The position numbers and the translations under genes were made by a program. From NCBI GenBank assembly GCA_003550325.1, contig QKWP01000599.1, positions 181,592-245,591 of the forward strand: DNA of 64,000 nucleotides. The letters run 5' to 3'. The stretch comes from Gigaspora rosea. Its lineage: Eukaryota > Glomeromycota > Glomeromycetes > Diversisporales > Gigasporaceae. The stretch's first letter is position 1. Each line of letters opens with the position of its first letter. Positions 12,060 to 23,750 of the stretch are shown here, piece after piece. The notes under the pieces are model-generated. The model had not been told where the DNA came from. It made no database searches and saw only the letters and a list, made by a program, of their open reading frames with translations.

Positions 12060-13504
12060 GACAGGAATTGTCTATATAATTAGGCAATTGCTGGATACGT
12101 ATAGATGGATAGAACAGAAAAAGCAAGAAGAATGCTAGTATTGGAGGAAGAGAATCAATTTGTAGAAATAGAAATTGAAGACAATAAAAGAAAAAGGAGA
12201 TTACCTTTAGCCTAGAAAATCCATACAGGAGAACACTCGAAGTAAAACAGAAGGAAACAGCATTGTCAAGAAAGGAGATAATTTTGGACTTAGAATGTGG
12301 CACCATGGACTACAAAACGAAGAATTGGAAGAAACTTTGAAAGAAAAAGCTCCACAAAAGAAAAAACAGAGAGAAGAAGTATTAGAAGAAAAAGGAACAA
12401 TTAACGGAGTAACAAGACTGATAGAGAAAAATATACAAGAGGATATTTTAATGAAGGAGTAAGTTGAATTAAATGAGCTAATAGACGAAATGCATATTGA
12501 CTGTGCAATCCAAAACTCCAAGGAAGCTGACATGCTAGACAATGATGCATAGCCTAATGAAAATGGTACAAAACCACAACAAACAAAGATAGTTAAAACT
12601 TGTTCTAATGACAATAGTAGTTTGAATCAAAATACATACATACAACAAACTCTAATCACAAATACAAAAGTAAAGCCTTCGATCAAATTAACCTTATGGG
12701 ACTTGCCAAAAAATGCAAGGGCTGAACTGATAAGAAGATGTCTAAGCCCTTTTGGCCTGGCGCGGGTAAAGGAATATTTGCCTTTTAAAAAAAATTAAAC
12801 AGCCTATATTGAATTAGTTCTACACAATGAGACTAAAAAGAATCTATTAGAAAAAATGTGGGTAGTACATTTCAACCAAGGAAAGGTTGTTCATTTGACT
12901 CATAGAAAGTTTGATACAGACACATTAACAAGCAGGAGTGCTTATAGAGCAATTGTTAAAAACGTACCAAAGTGGCAGTGGAATCTGCTTTATTAAGACA
13001 AATGAAGAGGTTTAATGCAAAAGCAGTATACATATTTGCAAATAGCAATGGAAATCAAAGAGGTCTGGCAACAGTTTATTTTGAAACAGCTAAAGATCTA
13101 GAAAATGCATTGAAGGGAACAGCATACTATTACAGCACTAAATTGTTTTGGGAAACCAACAAAGGAGCATTTGACAATAGAAGAAAACAAGACGTAAATA
13201 TGTGCTCAAAAATAAACAGAATAATTGTTCTAAAGAATTTTCCATACCAAGAAATAAAGATATTCTGAAGAGAATGCCATTAACAGATATTAGCAATAGT
13301 ATTAATGATAGGAACAGTAATAGAAACAATAAGAAGCAAATGAGGTTTCAACAGATATACAGCCAAAATAATCTGATAAGATTCCAGAAACATGAAGAGG
13401 AACATCCTAATATAGGATTGGTGGGTGAAATTTTAAAAAAACTAGCTAGAATAGAAGAAAGGTATAAAAGTGTAGAGCAGGTACAGCCTGCTCTTCGCTC
13501 CTAA
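12060..13504 (+). pseudogene. LINE ORF1 remnant with RRM-like region
   Basis: The first part (12200-12550) is Lys/Glu-rich with stops. From about 12690 the translation reads like the RRM-type nucleic-acid-binding ORF1 of glomeromycete LINEs: a beta-alpha-beta pattern around LTLWDLPKNARAELIRR and later AYRAIVKNVP, then AVYIFANSNGNQRGLATVYF. It is broken at 12796 (TAA) and by frame changes near 12970 and 13200, leaving open pieces 12972-13268 and 13202-13504. The function, chaperoning or packaging the LINE RNA, is family knowledge; this copy cannot make the protein. Confidence 0.6.
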
Positions 13505-13745
13505 AATGGTGCTCCAGGTGTCACAAAGGGAAAAGAGAAGATCCTGCACTCTCCTAAAAATAAAATACCAGTAGCGCAAGTTAATGCAGCATCTTCTCAA
13601 AAACAATTTATAAGGAGGGTTCTGAAATTGATAGGTTTCTTAAAAGAGAATATGAAGTTTTCAAAAAACAAAAAGAATTTAGGCCAATACACCTTGAAGC
13701 AAAAGGGTAAAGTTCTGTAGTAGGTAGGCTGAGTCCAACAGGGTA

Positions 13746-14618
13746 GTGACTGCCAGTATTCTGAAGCATTTTAAAGATGGTGAAGAAATTATATTTAAAG
13801 TAGCAAGTCATAATATTAATAGAATCAAAAATACAAATGGACACAAGTTAGAAATGCTTGGAAATTGGGTAGAAACAAGGGACTATGCGGTTATAGGACT
13901 TGTTGAGTCAAATGTTTCAGCTAAAGAAGGATATTTTCTAACAAAAAATTTGGTAAACTACAACGGGTTTTGGTCAAGTAGTGATGCAAACAAAAAAAAG
14001 GGTTCAGGAGTTGGTTTCCTCGTAAAGAAGAATTAGGAAAAACATTTAGATCAAGTGGTTGGACATAGTGGATTTATGATCGAAGCAGCTTTTTATTTTA
14101 GACAACTAGAAATAGTCGTTATTACAGTTTATCTACCTCCAAACGATAAAGATAAAATCAAACAGGTTCAACGGAGATTGTCAAGAGGTATATAAACAGA
14201 ACTGCAAAACATAGTTTATTATAATAGGTGATTTCAAATACATTCTGGATCCTGTACTAGACAAATGGGGGTCAGCAGAAAATCTGTACAAAAAAAATTA
14301 CCTCTGCATAGCTGGTTGTTAGGTCAAGGTTTTAAGATTGCATTTCATCAGATGAACCCAATATCAAGAGCATATACTTGGTCCAATTGTAGATCTAAAA
14401 CCAGAATCGATCAGATCTGGCTTTCAGAAGGTCTAACAGACACGTTATCAAGAGCAGAAATTTATAGCATAGACTATGTTACCTGTAGTGACCACGTACT
14501 GATTGACACAAAAATGCTAGCTGAAGAGTTACTTGGTAGAATTAGCATTGCAGAAGTGCGTAAAAAGAAGATCACTAGAACAGTATATAAGTACGACAAG
14601 GCCACACAAGAGAACTAG
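13746..14618 (+). pseudogene. LINE endonuclease domain (EEP family), broken
   Basis: The N-terminal part reads VASHNINRIKN, then YAVIGLVESNVS, matching the first strand and the catalytic Glu motif of exonuclease-endonuclease-phosphatase enzymes. A stop at 14034 and a frame change near 14190-14265 split it. The second open piece (14265-14618) holds SRAYTWSNCRSKTRIDQIWL and VTCSDHVLI, the conserved Asp-Gln-Ile-Trp and Ser-Asp-His motifs. This domain nicks target DNA for target-primed reverse transcription. It is non-functional as it stands. Confidence 0.75.
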
Positions 14619-15340
14619 CAGGAATATAAGGAAGACCTCTACCAGTATTTGTGCAATAAGCCAAGTATCAAACGACTAATTAACAAAACTGCCCAGGAAA
14701 ATTCTAAGGCTTGCACATTGGATGAAGCATAGGATGCAATAGAAAACAGCATCATCTATGCAGCAAATAAGAACACTCCAAAGAAGAAAATTTATAATTA
14801 TCCTCAGAATAGAAAGAAAAATGCAAGAGCACAAGAAAATATATGCTCGGATATCGTGAAGATTAGCAAAATTCTAAGGAAGGCGAGAAAGCTACTAAAT
14901 AAAGGGAGAGACTATAACGTCAAAGACCTTATCGAAGTGAATCATACCTTGCATATAATAAACGAGAAGTATGAAACAAAAATACCTTTGGGCTAGCAAG
15001 CAATTTCAAATGATTGGTTCGCAGATACCAAGGGCTGGTAGAAACTATTAAAGAGTAGATAGTTGAAAGAAAGAGAAGGCTTAGCACATGAATCAATCAG
15101 ATTAAATACCGACAAAAGATGCGAGAAAATCCTTAGAAAGCAAGAGAAATGCTGTCAAGCCTTCTTGACAAACCCTTTAGTCGAATCTCAATAGATAGAC
15201 TTATAGTCGAGAAAGAGGGCTCTAAGACATTAGTAAACAACGCGAGTGAAGTATTGGAGGAAGCAAACAAACATTTCTTAAATTAGTTCAAAATGAGAGA
15301 AATTATAAAAGATAAGATGACCAAGGAATGGGCTGAGATT
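14592..15340 (+). pseudogene. LINE linker between endonuclease and RT
   Basis: One frame runs from 14592 to about 15130 with only TAG stops, at 14616, 14730, 14994, 15039 and 15060. It then shifts frame near 15150 and continues as KPFSRISIDRLIVEKEG. Lys-rich helical composition is typical of the region upstream of the reverse transcriptase in these elements. See the finding on CpA-type mutation. Confidence 0.6.
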
Positions 15341-16930
15341 TGAATCAATTAAGGATAATTGGTACTCAAGTATGGATCTAGACATATCTGAAGAAGAGTG
15401 GGAGAATACTTTGAAAGAAGTTAAAATGAACTTAGCCCCTGGGGCCTCAAAATTAGTTATACATTAATTAAGAATACAGATAGCAGAGTCCAGAACATTT
15501 TTAGAATTTTTGCAAATAGGTGTATAATGGAGACCAAAATACTAGCCAAATGAAAACTGGCCCATTTGTACCCTATTTCGAAGAATGAGGATTGGGGCAC
15601 TGTCTTACCAACATTAGGCCAATAGCACTATTAGAATCTTTCAGAAAGTGCGTTACTAAAGTGGTCACAAAGAGGATTCAACAATTTTGGCCGAAAGGTC
15701 TATCCTGAAAGGAGCAAATTTTGTAGCACTCTCAGGGTCATCAAAAGAGTACCCAATAAAGCTTATGAACGCAATTTTAGAAGAGGCCAAGGAGAAGTCG
15801 AAAGAGATTTGGGTCCTGTTCCAGGACATGCGAAAAGCATTTGATTCAGTGTCACATGAAATGTTAGAGCTAGCCCTCCAAAGAATCAAGGTCCCAAAAA
15901 GAACAATTCAGTTCATTATAAACTTTTTGAAAGTAAAAAGTTTAGAGTTATAACAAGTGTGGGTCTTTCTGAAGCGATTACAGTTGAAGATGGAATAGAT
16001 CAAGGCGAGGTAATTTCTCCTCTTGCGTGGTACATCTTCTATAATCCTCTTTTGGTGAGAGTTCAAAAAGAAAAAAATCTAGGATATATCCCTTAGATTG
16101 TAGTAGAACACAGGCAAATTTGTCTGTGTTTTTGCACTTTTTTAGCTCTGATTTACTTTTTTAAAATGCTAAAATAATTAAATAAAACTTTGTACAATTA
16201 TATTTGAAAATAAGGATTACTTTTTTGCAAAATTAGTTTTTATATTATAAGAAAATAAATTATAGTTACATATAAGCTGAAAATAGATAATTTTAAGAAA
16301 AAATTTTTTTAAAAAATTTTATTACAATTTTTCTGCGATCTTATTTAGTTTTAGTTTTAGAACTATAGTTCTTAAGACAATATTGTAGTTTATATAAAGG
16401 ATGACAACTTTCATTATTGCAACTTTAATGATTTACTTGTAAAAATTAAGACTTGTATTAGAAGTAAAGATTTTTTTTATAGACAGGAACATATAAAATT
16501 TGAAAAAATCTAAAGAAAAATTTTAATAGTAAAAATGCCAATACAAGAACTTTAAACATTTATTATATTAAAGTTTTCTAATGATTTTAAAAAAAATTTA
16601 TAACAAAGTTACTAAAACAAAACTCAAAGAATATTTTTTACTTAGAAAAGATATAGCTAAAATCAATATTTAAAATTTTATTAAAAATTTTAAAATACGC
16701 AGGCAAATTTGCCTATATTACAATCTAAGGGATAGTAGAGGTTCAGGAGCTGACATATTTGGCCAGGAATTCATACCGCAAACATACGTATAGGCAAACA
16801 GTTATTGCTTTTGCAGATAACACCTCTTGGATCGCTAAAAATAAAGAAGAAATAAGCCAAATTCTACATATAGCAGAAGAATTTTATCAAATTAATAACA
16901 TTGAGATTAATTAAAGTAAATCCAAGTTAC
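15341..16930 (+). pseudogene. LINE reverse transcriptase core, broken by a MITE
   Basis: Motif A appears as LFQDMRKAFDSVSHEM in the open piece 15687-15953. Motif B follows at about 15990-16060 (GIDQGEVISPLAWYIFY). Motif C appears after the insertion as IAFADNTSW (16805-16835), with the usual second Asp replaced by Asn. The MITE at 16089-16732 lies between motifs B and C. Single-base frame changes occur near 15680, 15953 and 16790. This domain would copy the LINE RNA at the nicked target. Confidence 0.8.
16089..16732. mobile_element. 644-bp MITE in the LINE RT, TA duplication
   Basis: Ends TCCCTTAGATTGTA and TACAATCTAAGGGA are perfect inverted repeats, followed inward by AGGCAAATTTG in both orientations. 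TA lies on both sides (16087-16088 and 16733-16734). The LINE reading resumes on the far side, so the MITE is younger than the LINE. No coding. Confidence 0.85.
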
Positions 16931-16941
16931 TAGTATGGAAC

Positions 16942-17766
16942 TTGAATTTAAGTAAAGAGAAGAAGTGCATTCAGGTCAATAAGGATATGGTTAGACCCGA
17001 AGATAATCAATCTCTTATAAGAATGTTAGGGGTATGGTTAGGACACAATCTAAAAGAAACACTAGTTACGAATAGAGCAAAAGGAATAGTATGGCAGGCT
17101 ACATTGGCACTCCAGAAAAAATATATTATGCCTAGCCAATGTGCTTATATTAATAATATGTTTCTTTTACCGAAGCTGACATACATGCTCCAGATCTCAA
17201 GATTATTATCAGAGAACCTGAAGAAAATACATCAGCTCTTTTTGAAACTTGTTAAACACAAAATTGGAGTTAAAAGATCTGTAGGTAACTTTGTTATTAC
17301 ACACAAGGACTTCGGTAGCTGTCGATGCCTCGATCATGAACTAGCAGCTAGGCAAATTGTAGCTTTATATAAGCAAGTGAACCAGGAGGACCCTCGATCT
17401 GGTCACGCAAGAATTAGAATTAAACAGGGTTACCTCAACGCTAGTCTAACAAAAGAAATAGAAGATAATACTACTATGCCAGATCTGTATAGATCGTGGA
17501 AAAGTAATTTGTCATGTCTGGTTCTGCTTAAAGCAAAGGAGCTAGAGATGAATTTTTATTTCAATAATAAGAAGTGGAACCTTGCAAGGTCAGGTGTCAC
17601 AATTAGAGCTCTGTTAAAAAAGGCAGATGCATTAGGCCTAACTAAAGAGCTCAAAAAACACAATATCTTTTATCTCAATCAACTAGAGATTGGAACTGGT
17701 TTTAATAATTCGTTTTTATCATGTGAATTTTGTGATATTTTAGAATTTAATCCAATTAAATTTTAA
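16942..17766 (+). pseudogene. LINE thumb/connection region, longest open piece
   Basis: This 274-codon open stretch begins just after the RT palm. MLGVWLGHNLKETL is the conserved hydrophobic-Gly motif that follows the catalytic core in LINE reverse transcriptases. The last ~25 codons are not LINE protein: they translate the left arm of a palindromic insertion (17683-17832) and end in its loop. Only part of the LINE polyprotein is retained, so no independent gene is implied. Confidence 0.75.
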
Positions 17767-17832
17767 TAAATTCTAAAATATCACAAAATTCACGTGATAA
17801 AGCTGAATTATTAAACCGGTTCCAACCTCTAC
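17683..17832. repeat. Palindromic insertion in the LINE, ~57-bp core arms
   Basis: Arms GGAACTGGTTTTAATAATTC (17692) and the complement of GGAACCGGTTTAATAATTC (ending 17823) continue inward through TGAATTTTGTGATATTTTAG with few mismatches around a loop near 17760. The outermost bases pair less well. It interrupts the LINE coding region. It may be a small foldback MITE or a local inverted duplication. Confidence 0.7.
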
Positions 17833-18421
17833 AATCAACTTATCACCAAGGATGGGAAAAGCATAATATCATGGCAGCAACTTATGTTGGCACGGAGTTC
17901 TAGTAGAAAAGGAAGGAAAGCGAAATGGTTTGCTGAAGTTGAGGGGAGGTTCTTCAAAATCACAGGCAAGAGTATTAAAAGGAGAGTTTATGGCTCGCTC
18001 TCAGGAAATTCCAAGACTTGCCATGAACCGGAGCTTAATTTCTAGTGATGATAGATGCAAAGAGTGGATATGGCTCCAGGATAAGAAGAACCCAGGTGAA
18101 GTGCACAGAGTTATCAAGAATGGAGAGAAAAGAGTTCTCGTAGAGCATAAGGGTCATAGTATAAATTTAGAAAACAAAGAGGTGTCATTTTTGGAATGTA
18201 ACTGCCAAGATGAACAAGGTAACAAGAAGCTCAAGTATATGAAGTGGGTACATAAGGAAGACATCATCACCCAGCTTCCGAGACTGACACTTAAATCAAG
18301 CAAAAAGATAGTTCCTATTTTCAAAAACTTTATAGAGAAAAGGGATGAAGTTAAAAAGAAACTTGCCTCGAGAGCTAGTGAAGAGTTGGTGCGGTTAAAA
18401 CCAGTAGAACAAAGAGACTAG
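17833..18421 (+). pseudogene. LINE region between RT and RNase H
   Basis: After the palindrome the LINE resumes: the minor frame near 17850-17930 reads ISWQQLMLARSSSRKGRKAK, typical of this family just before a Trp-Phe motif; it then shifts into the 163-codon piece 17930-18421, rich in Lys and Arg. No catalytic motif is expected here. Confidence 0.6.
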
Positions 18422-18426
18422 AAATA

Positions 18427-19300
18427 TTGAATAAGCAGAGATTTGAACTGGGTTTAAGGGATTTATTAAACGAACAGATTAGATTCAATCTAGGTCAAGA
18501 GAAGGGTGAATTTATATTTTATACAGACAGTTCTTTATTTAAAGAGGAGGGTATCTCAGTTATGGGTGCAGGTTGGGTACAGACAGATAGTGAAGGGTCA
18601 AGGAGTTTTTTGGAGGGTTTTGTCAAATTGGAAAACTGACCTTCATCCTCAAAGCCAGAGTTAGCAGCTATTTGGCTAGTTCTGCTAACAGTTCCTATTA
18701 ATAGTATAGTTTTAATTCATACAGATAGTGCTGTCGCAATTGAATGTATAAGAGGTAGGAAAAGATACCTAGATGCGATCTTGAAATAGTGTAAAGTTAG
18801 GAATTATGATGTCAGATAAAGATTCAGGACCTATTATGAATGAAGCAGATTAAAGGTAGAGTGTAACATAGATCATTTTTAATAGTAATCACGTTGCAAA
18901 TTATGCAAATCATAACAAATCATATGATGATCATATGATTTACATAGATTCTAACCAATCAGAGTTGATAATTTATGTAGATCTCCTCATAAAAATTAAC
19001 AACTCCTCGCAAAATTTTATAGTATTGAAAAATTGAAAAATATATTGAAATATTCTTGTTTATATTTACATAAGATTAAAAATCAATTTTTAAATTGTTT
19101 TCGACTAATTTATTTTAATTTTTAATAAAATTATTCTAACTTTGTTTATATAAACTGCTGATTTTTGTATGTACAACAAATAATTCGGCATTTATATTTA
19201 TATTGTATTACACTATACCTTAAATTAGAGCTTATTAAAGTCAAAAGCTATGACAACAATCTCTGAAATGACAGGGTGGACTTTCTCGTGAAGAAGGGAG
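18427..19300 (+). pseudogene. LINE RNase H domain, interrupted
   Basis: The first catalytic Asp lies in FIFYTDSSL, the Glu in PELAAIWLVL (after a TGA at 18639), and the second Asp in VLIHTDSAVAIECI. An insertion at 18883-19219 splits the domain; downstream LELIKVKSYDNNL and NDRVDFLVKKGA restore the final part with its last acidic residue. Removing the insert restores a continuous frame across the junction. RNase H would remove RNA from the hybrid made during integration. Confidence 0.75.
18883..19219. mobile_element. 337-bp AT-rich insertion in RNase H, flanked by TTAA
   Basis: The LINE frame breaks at 18882 and resumes at 19220. TTAA occurs on both sides (18879-18882 and 19220-19223), and excising insert plus one TTAA gives an uninterrupted RNase H frame apart from one TAG. 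Its ends begin TAGTAATC and finish TACACTATACC, so a hAT-type end TAGT...ACTA with poor flanks is an alternative. Contains ATCATATGATGATCATATGA words near 18920. No coding. Confidence 0.6.
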
Positions 19301-19588
19301 CCAGACAGGGTACGATGGTAAATATTAAACCAGAAACGAATGACTGGTTAACATGCAGCCTTAGTTGGAAAAGCTATATAGAAGAAACAAGAATAAGATC
19401 TTTTTATCAAAAGAATACAAAATACCCAAATCGGTGCGGAATGGAAGGCCTTGGGTATTTACAAAAGTCTAAAGCGAGAAGAAGATAGTAAGGAGCTACT
19501 TCATCGGCAATTATTTTGGTTGCACCTTAAAGAAACATCAGGAGTAAAATGTAACTCAATAGCAAGGGGTAAACGTTTAGCATTTTGA

Positions 19589-20077
19589 TTGAAAGTTTTG
19601 TGTGATGAGCTGCCATTATTGCAGGAGTTAGGTAGACGAAGACCAGAAATTTACAAGGATACTAGCTGCAAGCTGTGCAGTGAAAATGTGCCAGAAACTC
19701 TTGAATACCTTGCGGTTTGCAAGAGCCTGAGGGCGACATGGCAGAATATTGAGACAGTGGCCTCAAAGGTTGTTTGGAAGGAACTTTTGACGGATAAAAG
19801 AAGTCTGGTGCCTTTAAGAGACTTTAGAGAAATCCTTTTTGGTATGAAGCTTAGCAATAAGAAGAAAGCTTTGCTTAGAGTATATCTAGCCAAGGGGTTA
19901 CTACCAGAGAGTATCTTTAAAGATTTGGTGACCAGAGGAATCAGGCGAAGGAATCTTAGGATCGGTATTAAGATTTTTCTTTTCTTAATACGGAACGGCT
20001 TTTATGATTCTATCTGGAGAAAAAGGTGTACAAGGGTCGTGAAAGGAAAAAAAGATCAGGAATCACAAGAAGCATGA
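19589..20077 (+). pseudogene. LINE C-terminal zinc-knuckle region
   Basis: Open for 162 codons. CKLCSENVPETLEYLAVC is the Cys-x2-Cys ... Cys knuckle that ends many LINE ORF2 proteins, with Tyr where His is usual. The basic tail (RGIRRRNLRIG) could bind nucleic acid. It directly precedes the conserved 3' region. Confidence 0.7.
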
Positions 20078-20449
20078 AAAGGTCTTCCCTTCAGGTAAAG
20101 ACAAAAGGAAGAATGCTAGGGCGCTAAGTGTTCCAAAGCGAAATGTTGCTAATGAAGGAAATACCAAAGCGTCAAGGAAAAGAGAAGTTGACTCTCTTTG
20201 GACAAAGGCAATAGAGGAGTATATTAAAAGTGGTTTCAAGCCACTATAGTTTGGTTCTTGACAGAGCTAATACAGAAACCTGGCTTACCCGTAAGCCAGT
20301 GTGACAGGTCGCATCTAGGTACTCGCGAAGCAACCGGATGATGCCGGGCTTTTTATTTGTAGTATAGTAAATTAGTAATATTTTATTTAAGTATTATAAT
20401 AGTATTATATAAAATAAAGCCCCGACGAGACTGTCAAAGCCAAAAAAAA
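20078..20449 (+). other. LINE 3' tail with hairpin sequence and poly-A
   Basis: GC-richer than its surroundings. It contains GGCTTACCCGTAAGCC (a perfect hairpin at about 20281-20297), then ATGCCGGGCTTTTTATT and AAATAAAGCCCCGACGAGAC, which can pair through GGGCTTT and AAAGCCC, and a terminal A-run. Such conserved 3' ends are recognised by the reverse transcriptase in many LINEs (family knowledge); the exact pairing is inferred. Confidence 0.6.
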
Positions 20450-20524
20450 TATATATCTTTTTTTAAAAAAAATATTTTTTCTTTTTTTCAAATATAGTGA
20501 ATTGCACATACTTAATTATTAAGA

Positions 20525-20885
20525 GTTTTACTAAAACACACCTATGGTGTTTTACACTATGTTATACAAAACGTTTAGAATAGCCAATAAAAATTTAAGA
20601 TCAGGTGTAATATAAAATTTCATTTTTTTGGTTATTTTTTTTAAAAAAACGTTCATATCCAAAATTTGCTTATGAAACCATCTTTGGGGCTCTAATAAAA
20701 AAAATTCCTTGTTTAATTTTGTATATACTAATGCCCAGATAAAATCCCAGGCCGTACCCTAACCCTAAAGTAATTAAAATTTATTTTTTGATTTGTAAAA
20801 GCTTATTTTTTTGTTTTTGTTACACAGGTTTGCAAATCTAATTTACCTATGGTGGTAAAACACCATAAATGCGTTTTATAATAAT
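20525..20885. repeat. TTAGGG-bearing MITE-like repeat, inverted copy of 3375-3735
   Basis: Reads as the reverse complement of 3375-3735 with the same landmarks: ACACACCTATGGTGTTTTAC end, ATCAGGTGTAATATAAAATT, TTATGAAACCATCTTTGGGG, and ACCCTAACCCTAAAG at 20755-20769. No coding. Confidence 0.7.
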
Positions 20886-21160
20886 TTATTATTAAAATAA
20901 AACAATAAAACTTATATAATAAGTTAAATTAAATCCTATTTTATTTGATATAAAGAATTTTTAATAATTAATCAGAAATATAAAAACTTTTACTTTGAGT
21001 CAAAATTATGAAATTTTTTGTGGTACAAACCTTTTTGCACTGGACTATATTATAAATTTTCAAAATACTTCTATTAAATCACTTTTTTGTAGCAATTATA
21101 ATTTGTGATTATATAGAGGTAAAATTTATACAGTCATACTTCTTTATAATCACCATACTA
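20886..21160. other. AT-rich spacer, nothing recognised
   Basis: Simple AT-rich DNA between the LINE-side repeat and the segmental duplication. No gene, no clear ends. Confidence 0.5.
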
Positions 21161-22694
21161 GTGTGTGCCCAACTGTGTGCCCTATAAGAAAAATGTACTG
21201 TGAGATGGAATTGGATAGGCACGGGTCATTTTGGTATGGGTTAAGATCTGAATTGTATGTGCATGGCCCGAGTTGATTCAGATTCAGTGGACCATGTGGG
21301 ACTGTGTGTCCATGTCAATTGGACCATAAATAGCTAAGGTTTTGTAGCAGTTTACTATTTAAATAATTTTACATGCCACTGCGATAATGATGTTGATTAA
21401 CTATTAAAACATAAATTTATATAAGTAATCAATATAAGATGAATAAGCTAACTGCATATAAAGCAAAATTTTGTAAGGAAATTTTTTATTAGAACACACA
21501 GAGAAGCTTCGTAAAATCATGAAATATTGCTCTTTTTTTTAAAAAAAATCCTTTACTAATCTTTTGCTCTCCATGAAATGAGCCAACATGTATTACAACC
21601 CTATAAGAAAAGTGGGACAGGTTTTGATACAGATTTGGTGTCAGAAATCAAAATGGCACAGATCTTGTGGCATATACAGGAATGTTTTATGGAATGGTAT
21701 AATAAAAATGGCTCGAACATTGCGGCAAAGGGTGGCACGTAATATCATGTCATATGAAATAGCACGATTAGATAACAAGTATGTGTACATTACGCACATG
21801 TTGGCTGGCCAATAAATTTCTAGTTTTTAGTAATCAAACTTCCTAAATTTTACTACGAATAGTTATTTATAGGAGCTCCTCAATTCTAGTTTAGTATAAA
21901 ATGAATGGTAGACATTAATCATACAGTAGTTGGAACTTAATAAAAAGAAGCTATTTTGTTATATTACTACTGTACACATATTATTTTCTAATCCAAAATT
22001 TATCTATGACAAATTATCAAACGTGTCAATTAATAAATAACTATTACGCCTCCTAATATCAAATAAGCAAATATTATAAATTTGAAGAGCTTATTGTAAA
22101 TGTGTTGGAATTCTTTATACCCGATAAAATTTCATCGTTGTTTATGTTGATCATCGGTCTAGCTTTATTCGGTAGCCACAACTTATTTGTAATTACTTTT
22201 TTGCAGTAGTTTATCATCCTTACTGAAAACCTTTACGTATTTAACATAAACACAAAAAATCTTATGAAGTTTTCGATAATAATAAAACGTTTTCCTATAA
22301 AAATTATATTCCTCAAAAATCTTGATAAAAACCCGTTCTTAGTAAGTAAATTTGTTACTTGACATATACTGTAACTTGAATGCCAAATAATTTCTCACTA
22401 AATTTGGCGATAATGTTATAACCATCTCACACTAAATTAGTAAAAATATCACACAATTTTCGATAAAAATTATTGAACATTTAATTCGTTTTTGATACGC
22501 CTAATGAATAAAGTTATCATTATGCGTAAAAATGTAGGGCTGGGGCATGTGGCGAATAATTTATAAAATGGTGTGTAATGGTGCTTTGGGAAACAGGCTA
22601 TTACTTTTTTCAATTATCGCAGTTCAGTTTGCAAATTGATGTAATTTTTGATAAATTATGTAGATTATTGCATACCAAATTGTTTGATTGTACG

Positions 22695-22974
22695 TAGTGT
22701 TCCGCAGACCCGATCCGAGATCCGGATCCGATCGGATCCGTACTCGTCGGATCCCAAAAATCAAGGATCCGGATTCGGTCTGTCGGATTCGGATCCATAT
22801 AAAGACCCGAAAAGATCCGAAAAGATCCGATCCTTCATATGTAAAGGTTCTTCGGATCCGGTCAGGATCCGGATCCGTATATTTAAACAATCTATACTTG
22901 GACCCGATTTGAAATTTCGGATCGGATTCGGATCTTTAAAAATATCCGTCCGATCCGATCCGTGCGGAACACTA
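22695..22974. mobile_element. 280-bp hAT-like MITE built of GGATCCG words
   Basis: Inverted ends TAGTGTTCCGC ... GCGGAACACTA. An 8-bp target duplication ATTGTACG lies at 22687-22694 and 22975-22982. The paralogous duplication has a single ATTGTACG at 27212-27219 with no insert, a direct empty site. The interior is a dense array of GGATCC, CCGATCCG and GGATTCGG words in both orientations, GC-rich against the AT-rich background. No coding; short frames through it are repeats of Asp/Ser/Arg/Ile and are artefacts. The 8-bp duplication and TAGTG start indicate the hAT superfamily. Confidence 0.92.
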
Positions 22975-23656
22975 ATTGTACGTGATTGTGTAATTATGTT
23001 TAATTGTACGCGATTGTATAATTTTTGTAAATGTGTAGCAAAAAACTATAAAATAAAAATTATGTTTCATTTTTATAATTCTTATGAATTACTTTATGGG
23101 ACTCGTTATCAGTGCATAAAATGTCTTTATTGCAAACAAGATTCTTTAAAATTTTCATACCAGTTGATAAAAGCATATTACTTACAACATAAATTCGTGC
23201 AAAATTAGTTTAATGGGCTTTTAAAATTCAATATATAAATGGATTTTTATTACAGGTATAAATAAATAAAAATAAATAAAATTCAATTTATATCATTAAT
23301 ATTCAAAGATCTTTTTTACTGAAGACTGTTTAAATGGATTTTTACATGGCATTATTTTTATAAATTATTTTTTTTACTAAACTTTCATATATATATGTTG
23401 CGGGTGGGTAAGAAATTTAGAATTTCCTTGTTAAATTAGGGTTAGGGTATGGGTGTACATTATGTATACATATGATAAATAAGTCCTGAAATGCTGGTTT
23501 TATATAAAAATATTTCGTTAATTCTTACGACATATTTAAGAATTTAGCAATTCCTGTTTACTATTACAACCATCGTGAGTGAGGCAAAATATACGTAAAG
23601 AATTAATAATTTAAAAAAAATAAGAACCATGTAATAAATAAAATTACTATTGTTAC

Positions 23657-23685
23657 CCGTGCCGGAGGCACGGACTATAAACTAG
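23657..23685 (+). mobile_element. Helitron 3' terminus (hairpin plus CTAG)
   Basis: CCGTGCC-GGA-GGCACGG forms a 7-bp GC stem, followed after 8 nt by CTAG and then T, the classical Helitron 3' end inserted before a T. The matching position in copy 2 is 27855-27883. I could not place the 5' TC end, so the length of the Helitron is unknown; some or all of the duplicated block upstream may belong to it. Confidence 0.65.
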
Positions 23686-23750
23686 TATTTGATAATATGA
23701 AACTAACTATTTGAGTACTTTTTCAACATTTATTATTTTAAGATATTCCT

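Larger units (their letters stand above)
11990..20449 (+). mobile_element. Decayed non-LTR retrotransposon (LINE), nearly full length
   Basis: Order on the plus strand is ORF1 with an RRM-like part, apurinic-type endonuclease, reverse transcriptase, RNase H, a C-terminal zinc knuckle, and a GC-richer 3' tail ending in AAAAAAAA at 20442-20449. The layout resembles Jockey/I-group elements of Glomeromycotina. The frame is broken by many stops and indels and by three later insertions (16089-16732, 17683-17832, 18883-19219). Excluding insertions the element is about 7.3 kb. The 5' boundary is approximate. Several in-frame stops are TAG at positions where tryptophan would be expected. Confidence 0.85.

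Noticed and set aside
12052..12614. Minus-strand frames of 84 and 135 codons
   Set aside because: Phe/Ser/Leu-rich shadows of the Lys/Glu-rich ORF1 of the LINE on the plus strand.
22624..23208. Long frames on both strands through the GGATCC element (Asp/Arg/Ser/Ile-rich)
   Set aside because: They translate a palindromic word array and open equally on both strands; they extend only across a mobile insertion.
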